Part shown: in pieces, positions 1 to 5,585 of the stretch
How positions within the stretch are numbered: the first letter of the stretch is position 1
How the letters are laid out: every line of letters starts with the position of its first letter
From: an uncultured Kangiella sp.
GTDB taxonomy: Bacteria; Pseudomonadota; Gammaproteobacteria; Enterobacterales; DSM-103792
Reading direction: 5' to 3'
Assembly: GCA_946480585.1 (NCBI GenBank)
Contig: CAMLKQ010000159.1
Location: forward strand, 1-5,585
Length of the DNA stretch: 5,585 nucleotides
Position numbers and translations under genes: made by a program
The notes under the pieces: model-generated
Database searches by the model: none
The model's input: the letters and a program-made list of their open reading frames with translations, nothing else
What the model was told of the DNA's origin: nothing

Positions 1-1530
1 ATTGTCGGCGTGGTGTTGTTCGGTGGCATGGTGCTCGCGACCGGTTGGCTGTGGAAGTCGACGCCGGGCTCGCTGGTGCCGAACGAAGATCAAGGCTGGT
101 TCATGACCGCGGTGATGCTGCCGGATGGCGCCACACTTGATCGCACCGATGCCGTGGTCAAGGAAGTGGTCGATGCGATCAAGTCGAACGATGCCAACGC
201 TTACGCGATTGCCTTCACCGGTTTCGATTTCCTCGGCGGCGGTTACAAGAACAGCGCCGCGACCATCTTCGTGACCCAGAAGCATTGGGATGAGCGCCCC
301 GGCGTCAACACCGACATGCTGGTTGGCGAGGTCTACATGAAGACCGGCCACATCAAGGAAGCGCTGGTGCTCGCGTTCAACCCGCCGCCGATCTTCGGTC
401 TCGGCGCGGCCGGGGGTTTTGAACTGTTCATCCAGAACCGTGGCGAAGGCGGTGCCCAGCGTCTGCAGGAAGTCAGTCAGCAATTCCTGGCGAAAGCCAA
501 TCAGGACCCGTTGCTGATGAACGTCGCGACCTTGTGGCGTGCCGGTACCCCGCAACTGTACGTCGATGTGGATCGCGAAAAGGCGAAAGCGCTCGGCGTG
601 TCGATTGATGAAGCCTTCAACACGCTGTCGGCGACGCTCGGTTCGTACTACGTCAATGACTTCAACAAGTATGGCCGCACTTGGCAGGTGCTGATGTCGG
701 CGCATCCGGATTACAAAACCCGGCCGGAAGACATCGGTGCGATTTATGTCCGCTCCGAGCGCGGCAGGATGATTCCGCTGTCGGCATTCACCACGGTGAA
801 ATACACCGCCGGTCCGGACTCGCAGGATCGCTTCAACAACCTGCCGGCGGTGAAAATTTTCGGTAGTGGCAAACCGGGCGTGTCGTCAGGTCAGGCGATC
901 GAACGGGTCGAGCAATTGCTGAAAGAAACCCTGCCGAACGATTTCAGCTACGACTGGAGCGGTGCCTCGTTCCAGGAAAAGAAATCGGACGGCTCCAGCG
1001 GTATCGCGCTCGGTCTCGCTGCGGTGATGGTGTTCCTGATTCTGGCGGCGCAGTACGAGAAATGGTCGCTGCCGCTGTCGGTGCTGCTGGCCTTGCCGTT
1101 CGGTACCTTCGGTGCGCTGGTGGCGGTCTGGGCACGCGGCATGACCAATGACGTGTACTTCCAGATTGGTCTGGTGACCCTGCTCGGTCTCGCGGCCAAG
1201 AACGCGATTTTGATCGTCGAGTTCGCGATGATGAAGAAGCACGAAGGCATGGCCACGGTCGATGCGGCGCTGGAAGCGGCGCGGCTGCGGTTCCGGCCGA
1301 TCCTGATGACGTCACTGGCGTTCATTCTCGGCGTGCTGCCGTTGGCGTTCTCGTCCGGTGCAGGCGCGCATGCCCGCATGTCGGTCGGTACCGGTGTGAT
1401 GGGTGGCATGTTGGCCGCGACTTTCCTCGCGATCTTCTTCGTGCCGCTGTTCTTCAAACTGATTTCGGATTTCCGTATCCGGCGCTCGCGGGTCAGCGCG
1501 GCGGTGAAACCGGAGGTGGCTCATGATTAA
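1..1530 (+). CDS. RND multidrug efflux transporter, HAE-1 family (AcrB/MexF-like), C-terminal half; 5' end outside window
   Basis: This is the proton-driven inner-membrane pump of a tripartite efflux system, which takes drugs or other amphiphilic solutes from the periplasm or membrane to an outer-membrane channel. The frame is open from base 1, so the start lies upstream. The 509 visible codons match AcrB from about residue 540 (TM7) to the end. Codons 1-18 are a membrane segment, followed by the conserved PNEDQG motif at the start of the second periplasmic porter/docking lobe. A membrane-rich region begins near codon 335. The relay lysine of AKNAILIVEF (codon 400, AcrB K940), an arginine at codon 430 (R971) and a threonine at codon 437 (T978) are all present, so this half looks functional. 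The TM4 aspartate pair would lie upstream of the window. The gene overlaps the outer-membrane channel gene by 8 bases. The family is certain; the substrate is not readable, and the MexF-like assignment is an impression from sequence. Confidence 0.95.
   Translation: MVGVVLFGGMVLATGWLWKSTPGSLVPNEDQGWFMTAVMLPDGATLDRTDAVVKEVVDAIKSNDANAYAIAFTGFDFLGGGYKNSAATIFVTQKHWDERPGVNTDMLVGEVYMKTGHIKEALVLAFNPPPIFGLGAAGGFELFIQNRGEGGAQRLQEVSQQFLAKANQDPLLMNVATLWRAGTPQLYVDVDREKAKALGVSIDEAFNTLSATLGSYYVNDFNKYGRTWQVLMSAHPDYKTRPEDIGAIYVRSERGRMIPLSAFTTVKYTAGPDSQDRFNNLPAVKIFGSGKPGVSSGQAIERVEQLLKETLPNDFSYDWSGASFQEKKSDGSSGIALGLAAVMVFLILAAQYEKWSLPLSVLLALPFGTFGALVAVWARGMTNDVYFQIGLVTLLGLAAKNAILIVEFAMMKKHEGMATVDAALEAARLRFRPILMTSLAFILGVLPLAFSSGAGAHARMSVGTGVMGGMLAATFLAIFFVPLFFKLISDFRIRRSRVSAAVKPEVAHD
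1512..1517 (+). promoter_or_regulatory. Ribosome binding site of the outer-membrane channel gene, inside the pump gene
   Basis: GGAGGT is a near-perfect Shine-Dalgarno sequence, 5 bases before the ATG at 1523. It lies within the last codons of the transporter gene. This decides the start at 1523 over the in-frame ATG at 1541, and it suggests that the two proteins are translated in a coupled way. Confidence 0.8.
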
Positions 1531-2944
1531 TGCACGTCACATGCGACTCGCGTTGTCGATGCTGTCGATTTCCGTGCTCAGTGCCTGCGCAATCGGCCCG
1601 GATTACCAGCGGCCGGAACTGGCGTTGCCGGAGCAGTGGCAGGCAACACCGGCTGAACAGGTCAGCGGTCTGCAACAGTGGTGGCAAGGTTTCAACGATC
1701 CGGTGTTGACTGCACTGATCGAAGAAAGCTTCAACCACAACAGCAACCTGAAAGCGGCCGTGGCAGCGGTGGAAGCCGCCGCTGCCCAGCTCCAGCTGGC
1801 GCGTGCCGATTACTGGCCGACCGTCGATCTCGGTGTCAATGGCGTCAAGGCGCGCACCAGTGAAGTGGTGACGCCAGCCGGGCAGCCGCTGACCACGACC
1901 ACCTATCAGGCCGGTCTGGTGCTCGATTATGAAATCGATCTCTGGGGCAAGATCCGCCGTGCCAACGAAGCGGCGCTGGCTGATCTCGACGCTAACGTCG
2001 CGGCGCACGATGCCGTGCGCTCGGTGCTGGCGGCGAACGTTGCGCAAGCGTATTTCCAGTTGAAAGCGCTCGATCAGCAGATTGCGCTCGCCGAGCGCAC
2101 GCTGCAGACCCGGCAGGAAAATGTCCGCTTGCAGCAAAAGCGGCTCGACAGCGGTTTGATCTCGCCGTACGACTTTGAGCAGGCGCGCAGCGAAGCGGAA
2201 GCGGTCGCTGCGCAAGTGCCGGCACAGAAAGCGGCGCGCGCGAAAGTGCAAACCGCGCTCGCCGTGCTGCGTGGCCAATCGCCGCAGGCGATGCTGACGG
2301 CCTGGCAGAAGGCTGGGGCGGGCAACGGCGAAACGAGCATGGTGTTGCCGAGCGCGCCTGTCGTGCCGATGGATCTGCCGTCGGAACTGCTGAATCGTCG
2401 TCCCGACATCCGGCAAGCGGAAGCGCGCCTGAAAGCCGCCAACGCCCGCATCGGTGTCGCGAAAGCCGATTACCTGCCGTCGCTGTCGCTGACCGGTTTT
2501 GCTGGCGGCGTGTCCGATGCGCTCAGCAGCGTGCTCGATGCACCGGCGAAAGCCTGGGAAGTGGCGCTCGGTTTGTCCCAGCCGCTGACCAGTCTGTACC
2601 GGGTCAACGCCAATGTCGGTGCTGCTGAAGCCAACGCGCAAGCGCAAACGGCTGTGTATGTGAACACGGTGCAGACCGCGTTCAAGGAAACGCTGGATGC
2701 GCTCAGTACGCTCAGCAGCACGCGTGAGATTCAAGCGGCGCAGCAGCGCCGGGTGGACGCGCTCAGCAACGGTTACCGCGTCGCCAAGCTGCGTTACGAC
2801 GCCGGCCGCATCGGCTATCTGGAATTGCTCGATGTTGAGCGTCAGCTGAGGCAAGTCGAGCAGGAACAGGTGCAAGCCCAGCTCGATCAGCTCAACGCCA
2901 CGGTGGATTTGTACCGGGCATTGGGTGGCGGTTGGCAAAGCTGA
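1523..2944 (+). CDS. Outer-membrane efflux channel lipoprotein, NodT/OprM family (RND system)
   Basis: This is the outer-membrane factor that forms the trimeric exit duct of the tripartite pump whose transporter lies just upstream. The 473-residue product has a lipoprotein signal peptide: a basic start, a hydrophobic stretch at 8-21 and a lipobox LSAC with the lipidated cysteine at position 22. It is followed by the family's usual IGPDYQRP start of the mature protein. Two outer-membrane efflux repeats follow, at roughly 60-245 and 265-465, as expected for an internally duplicated TolC-fold protein. The typical second-repeat signature LLNRRPDIRQAEA sits at 290-302. The C-terminal helix contains LLDVERQLRQVE and ends in the usual LYRALGGGW. 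Length is normal for the family and I see no break. The 8-base overlap with the pump gene and the shared downstream terminator support one operon. Confidence 0.95.
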   Translation: MINARHMRLALSMLSISVLSACAIGPDYQRPELALPEQWQATPAEQVSGLQQWWQGFNDPVLTALIEESFNHNSNLKAAVAAVEAAAAQLQLARADYWPTVDLGVNGVKARTSEVVTPAGQPLTTTTYQAGLVLDYEIDLWGKIRRANEAALADLDANVAAHDAVRSVLAANVAQAYFQLKALDQQIALAERTLQTRQENVRLQQKRLDSGLISPYDFEQARSEAEAVAAQVPAQKAARAKVQTALAVLRGQSPQAMLTAWQKAGAGNGETSMVLPSAPVVPMDLPSELLNRRPDIRQAEARLKAANARIGVAKADYLPSLSLTGFAGGVSDALSSVLDAPAKAWEVALGLSQPLTSLYRVNANVGAAEANAQAQTAVYVNTVQTAFKETLDALSTLSSTREIQAAQQRRVDALSNGYRVAKLRYDAGRIGYLELLDVERQLRQVEQEQVQAQLDQLNATVDLYRALGGGWQS

Positions 2945-2962
2945 GTGATTTGCCATGAAGGG

Positions 2963-3001
2963 AAAAGAAACGGGCAGCCACTGGCTGCCCGTTTCTTTTT
3001 T
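2963..3001 (+). terminator. Rho-independent terminator of the efflux operon
   Basis: A perfect 17-bp stem (2963-2979 with 2983-2999) closes a 3-base loop. The GC core GGGCAGCC/GGCTGCCC is flanked by an A-rich left arm and a T-rich right arm that ends in six T (2996-3001). It starts 18 bases after the channel gene's stop codon. The A-rich left arm would give a weaker, interrupted T tract on the other strand, so some bidirectional activity is possible, but no gene faces it from the right. Confidence 0.93.
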
Positions 3002-3132
3002 GGCGGCTGACGGCACAGCGGCCTGATCGGCAGCACAGGAGCGAATCGTTCTCTCTGACCTGGCGGTTAGAACGGTTGGCTCCGATGGCGGTGAAAGGCG
3101 TGCACCAATCGGCGATTCGTCATATCAAACAA

Positions 3133-3153
3133 ACAGATGGGCTTGCCATCTGT
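3133..3153 (+). repeat. 8-bp perfect inverted repeat in the leader of the small cysteine protein gene
   Basis: ACAGATGG (3133-3140) is the exact reverse complement of CCATCTGT (3146-3153), with a 5-base loop GCTTG. The hairpin ends 4 bases before the ribosome binding site. There is no T-run after it, so it is not a terminator. It could be an RNA hairpin that affects translation or stability, or a DNA operator. A chance occurrence is also possible. Confidence 0.5.
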
Positions 3154-3157
3154 CTGT

Positions 3158-3163
3158 AAAGGA
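3158..3163 (+). promoter_or_regulatory. Ribosome binding site for a GTG start
   Basis: AAAGGA lies 8 bases before the GTG at 3172. An in-frame TAA at 3157-3159 overlaps this site, so GTG 3172 is the first possible start of the frame. There is no in-frame ATG or GTG downstream before the conserved cysteines. Confidence 0.7.
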
Positions 3164-3171
3164 ACCGAATC

Positions 3172-3399
3172 GTGAAGCCAACAACCGCTGCTGTCGCTGC
3201 CGGGGAGGATGCCCCGGTCGCGTGCAATGTCTGCCGCAGTGAAATCCCGCTCAGCGCTGCCCTGACCCCGGAAGGGGAACAATACGTCGAGCATTACTGC
3301 GGCCTCGACTGCTATGAAACCTGGTTTCACAAACGCTGCACCGAGGAGTACCCGGCGGTCAGCGATTACGAATGGCCCGCGCCGCGGGCATGGCGGTAA
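3172..3399 (+). CDS. Small cysteine-containing protein, probably DUF3330 family, function unknown
   Basis: This is a 75-residue soluble protein with no signal peptide or membrane segment. It has a low-complexity, Ala-rich N-terminus (1-15) and a compact core with Cys18-X2-Cys21 ([10 protein letters not shown]) and, 21 residues on, [11 protein letters not shown] with Cys43 and Cys47. His41 and Cys56 are further possible ligands. The pattern and length recall the uncharacterised DUF3330 family as I remember it. The paired cysteines suggest a small zinc-binding knuckle, which is an inference. The GTG start is supported by a good ribosome binding site and by a stop codon immediately upstream. The gene stands alone, 227 bases after the efflux operon, with that operon's terminator between, and 145 bases before the sensor kinase. 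No promoter could be recognised. A longer open frame on the opposite strand (3067-3330) has no recognisable protein and is taken as a shadow. Confidence 0.75.
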   Translation: MKPTTAAVAAGEDAPVACNVCRSEIPLSAALTPEGEQYVEHYCGLDCYETWFHKRCTEEYPAVSDYEWPAPRAWR

Positions 3400-3544
3400 C
3401 GGTCAGTTGGGAAACGCTGGCGACCGGGCGACCTCGCTTCGATTTGTGATGTCGGCAATATTTTGGCGCACAGCAGCATGGCAAAAAGCTGACGTTGCTG
3501 CTTAGCTAGATTGACGTACCCATTCGCATGCAGAGGGAGCCGGC
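3400..3544 (+). other. Intergenic gap ahead of the sensor kinase
   Basis: No gene, convincing promoter or intrinsic terminator is visible. A 7-bp inverted repeat, AGCAGCA (3472-3478) and TGCTGCT (3496-3502), encloses a 17-base loop. It is too weak and too widely spaced to call as a terminator. A TTGACG at 3511-3516 looks like a -35 box but has no -10 box at the right distance. Confidence 0.5.
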
Positions 3545-5585
3545 ATGGAGGCGCCATCATCCAGTGCATTCTGGCGGCTGGCGGGGCTGTTTGGGCTGGT
3601 GTTTGGCGTTGCCATGTTGGCGACGGTGTTTGTCTGGCAATACAGCCGTCAACAGGACAGCACCATCGCTCAGCAGCGGTTCGATGTCGAAGCCGATGAA
3701 CTGCTCGCGGTCCTGAACCAGCGCATGCAGTCTTATGAAGCGGTGCTGCGTAGCGCCGCGGCCCTGTATGCGGCTTCGGAAAGAGTCACCCGCGCCGAGT
3801 GGCGCGAATTCACCGCCAGTCTGCGGCTCGACCTGAGTCACCCCGGCTTGCAGGGCATTGGCTATAGCCCGCGGGTGCCGAAAGCCGAGTTGCGCCGGCA
3901 CATCGAGCAGGCGCGCGCCGAGGGACTCAGCCAATACCAGGTGCAACCGGAGCAACTGTCGGCCTCGCACGATTACTTCCCGATCTATTTTCTGGAACCG
4001 GTGGATTGGCGCAATTTGCGCAGCTTTGGTTTTGATGCCAGCTCCGATCCGATTCGCTGGCAGGCCATGCAGCAGGCGCGTGATGAAGGCCGGCCGATTC
4101 TGACGGCGGCGCTGCCGCTCAGTGCCGTCGGCAACCAGCCGGCGTCGCTGGGTGTGGTGATGTTCTGGCCGTTGTACCGGCGCAGCGCGCTGCCGGAGCC
4201 GCGTGCCGCGTTGTTGCATGGCTATGTTTTCAGCCGCTTCGCGATCGCGGATCTCATTCGCGGTGCGCTTGGGCCGCGGCTCGATCAACTCCATCTGATT
4301 GTGACGGATGCCAGTGCCGGCGCTGACAATACCGTGCTGTTCAGTACCGAACACGACAACCGGACCGCGCGCTTTGCCGCCACCCGTGAGTTGTCGGTGC
4401 CGGGCCGCAGTTGGCAATTGCATCTGACCAGCACGCCGTATTTCGAAGCCAACCTGCCGAGTGGCAGTGCTGTGACCTTGCTGCTGTCCGGCAGCTTTTT
4501 CGCCATGTTGCTGGCCACCATGATGGTGCTCTATGCCCGTCAGCGCGAACGCCTGCACCGTCAGCAAATCGGGTTGACCGAGCGATTGAAGCAACGGGAA
4601 GAACGCTTCCGGATGCTGATGGATGGCGCGCCAAACGCAATGCTGATGGTCGACGCCAATGGCTGCATCGAGTGGCTGAACCCTCAAGCCGAAGCGCTGT
4701 TCGGTTACAGCAAGGATGAGTTGCAGAACCAGCCAATGGAGCTGCTGTTGCCCGAGCGCTATCGCCAGCAGCATGTCGGATTTCGGCTGGCGTTTCAGCA
4801 AGCGCCATCGCCGCGGCAAATGGGCTCCGGTCGCGAACTGTTTGCCCGCCGCAAGGATGGCAGCGAAGTGCCGGTCGAAATCGGATTGAGTCCGGTGCAC
4901 ACCGATGATGGCATCAAAACCATTGGTTCGATCATCGATCTGACCGCGCGCAAACACGCCGAAGAGCGCGCCCGCATGCTGGTGGAAGCGGCGCCCAACG
5001 CCATTGTGCTGGTCAATGCCAGCGGCGCGATCGAGCTGGTCAACAGTCAGACCGAGAACCTGTTCGGTTACAGCCGCAGCGAATTGCTGGGCCAGTCGGT
5101 GGAAATGCTGATACCGGACAAATGGCGCGAGCAACACCCGAAACTGCGCGAGGGCTATCACCAGGCGCCAGCGCAGCGGCAGATGGGCGGCAATCGCGAG
5201 TTGTTTGCCCGGCACAAATCCGGCCGGGCGATTCCGGTCGAAGTCGGTTTGGCGCCGATTGTCACCGGCGGCCAGAAATTGATACAGGCGGTGGTGATCG
5301 ACATCACGGCGCGCAAGGCGGCCGAACAGAAGCTGCGCGAACAGGCCGAACAGCTGGCGATGGCCAACCGCTACAAATCCGAATTTCTCGCCAACATGTC
5401 GCATGAGTTGCGCACGCCGCTGAACAGCATTCTCATTTTGAGTGAGCAGCTGCGTCACAACGGCGCCGGCAACCTGAGCGAGAAACAAGTGGCGCACGCG
5501 GACATCATTCACCGTTCCGGCAGCGATCTGCTGAGCCTCATCAACGACATTCTGGATCTGTCGAAAGTGGAAGCCGGCCGGATGA
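3545..5585 (+). CDS. Membrane sensor histidine kinase: CHASE domain, two PAS domains, HisKA; 3' end outside window
   Basis: This is a two-component sensor that would detect an extracytoplasmic ligand and autophosphorylate a histidine. The 680 visible residues read TM1 (about 10-31), a periplasmic region of about 277 residues, TM2 (309-331), a short linker helix, PAS1 (about 352-470), PAS2 (about 475-591), a short coiled coil, and HisKA with phosphoacceptor His620 in the H-box [12 protein letters not shown]. The periplasmic part looks like a CHASE domain: [11 protein letters not shown] at 101-111, then YFPIYFLEP (144-152) and GFD (162-164). The ATG is preceded by GAGGGAG (3533-3539) at 5 bases, and an in-frame TGA at 3512-3514 leaves no other ATG, GTG or TTG start. 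The frame is open at the window end, so the ATPase domain is not seen. The HisKA sequence resembles that of hybrid kinases with receiver domains, which is an inference. CHASE proteins may instead end in cyclase or GGDEF domains, but the H-box excludes that here. Confidence 0.93.
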   Translation, partial: MEAPSSSAFWRLAGLFGLVFGVAMLATVFVWQYSRQQDSTIAQQRFDVEADELLAVLNQRMQSYEAVLRSAAALYAASERVTRAEWREFTASLRLDLSHPGLQGIGYSPRVPKAELRRHIEQARAEGLSQYQVQPEQLSASHDYFPIYFLEPVDWRNLRSFGFDASSDPIRWQAMQQARDEGRPILTAALPLSAVGNQPASLGVVMFWPLYRRSALPEPRAALLHGYVFSRFAIADLIRGALGPRLDQLHLIVTDASAGADNTVLFSTEHDNRTARFAATRELSVPGRSWQLHLTSTPYFEANLPSGSAVTLLLSGSFFAMLLATMMVLYARQRERLHRQQIGLTERLKQREERFRMLMDGAPNAMLMVDANGCIEWLNPQAEALFGYSKDELQNQPMELLLPERYRQQHVGFRLAFQQAPSPRQMGSGRELFARRKDGSEVPVEIGLSPVHTDDGIKTIGSIIDLTARKHAEERARMLVEAAPNAIVLVNASGAIELVNSQTENLFGYSRSELLGQSVEMLIPDKWREQHPKLREGYHQAPAQRQMGGNRELFARHKSGRAIPVEVGLAPIVTGGQKLIQAVVIDITARKAAEQKLREQAEQLAMANRYKSEFLANMSHELRTPLNSILILSEQLRHNGAGNLSEKQVAHADIIHRSGSDLLSLINDILDLSKVEAGRM
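4613..5317 (+). repeat. Tandem duplication of the PAS-coding segment inside the kinase gene
   Basis: Residues 357-470 and 478-591 align without any gap at a constant offset of 121 residues (363 bases). About half of the 114 aligned positions are identical by my hand count. Shared blocks include APNA, LFGYS, RQMG, RELFAR and the final TARK. The DNA has diverged noticeably, so this is not a recent copy. Confidence 0.85.

Noticed and set aside
948..1457. Several - strand open frames opposite the end of the pump gene
   Set aside because: All overlap well-conserved transporter sequence and have no recognisable domain or ribosome binding site.
1493..3016. A 507-codon open frame on the - strand opposite the outer-membrane channel gene
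   Set aside because: It is the shadow of the channel gene, runs through the terminator, has an Arg/His-rich composition and shows no family resemblance.
3107..3117. Short interrupted palindrome AATCG-G-CGATT upstream of the small protein gene
   Set aside because: Five-base arms are expected often by chance, and no promoter could be placed next to it.
3067..3330. An 87-codon open frame on the - strand across the small protein gene
   Set aside because: The + strand frame has a better start, a clear ribosome binding site and a conserved-looking cysteine pattern. The - strand product resembles nothing.
3511..3516. TTGACG as a -35 promoter box for the kinase
   Set aside because: No -10-like sequence lies 16-18 bases downstream; that position falls in the ribosome binding site.
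3528..3716. A + strand open frame with an ATG 17 bases before the kinase start
   Set aside because: It is in a different frame from the kinase, has no ribosome binding site of its own and gives an Arg/Trp-rich product without homology.
3557..5512. A 651-codon open frame on the - strand opposite the kinase
   Set aside because: It lies almost wholly antisense to a clear CHASE-PAS-PAS-HisKA protein. Its product is rich in His, Arg and Gln with no recognisable domain, which is typical of the complement of GC-rich coding sequence.

Overview
The window looks like the chromosome of a GC-rich Gram-negative bacterium, most likely a gammaproteobacterium. It carries an RND pump with a lipoprotein outer-membrane channel, a small protein resembling the DUF3330 family, and a CHASE-PAS-PAS histidine kinase. 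The genus cannot be fixed from the sequence. All four genes are on the + strand, and both the first and the last run off the window.

Layout: (1) 1-1530 is the C-terminal half of an HAE-1 type RND inner-membrane efflux transporter. (2) 1523-2944 is a complete NodT/OprM-type outer-membrane efflux lipoprotein. It overlaps the pump gene by 8 bases and has its ribosome binding site inside that gene. (3) 2963-3001 is a strong intrinsic terminator that closes the efflux operon. (4) 2945-3171 holds the terminator and, further down, an 8-bp inverted repeat just ahead of the next gene. (5) 3172-3399 is a 75-residue, cysteine-containing protein with a GTG start. (6) 3400-3544 is a gap with no convincing promoter or terminator. 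(7) 3545 to the window end is a membrane sensor histidine kinase with a periplasmic CHASE domain, two near-duplicate PAS domains and the start of the dimerisation/phosphoacceptor domain.

The transporter and channel would form two parts of a tripartite drug/solute efflux system. The periplasmic adaptor gene normally lies upstream of the transporter, outside this window. The kinase probably senses a small extracellular ligand and signals through phosphotransfer. Its HisKA sequence resembles those of large hybrid kinases, but the rest of the protein is not visible. The small protein has a Cys-X2-Cys ... Cys-X3-Cys pattern that could bind a metal, and its function is unknown. Nothing in the sequence links the kinase or the small protein to the pump beyond proximity, and the terminator argues for separate transcription.

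I see no RNA gene, insertion sequence, CRISPR array or attachment site. Most of the window is ordinary. The small protein with its leader hairpin and the exact-register PAS duplication are the parts most worth a second look.
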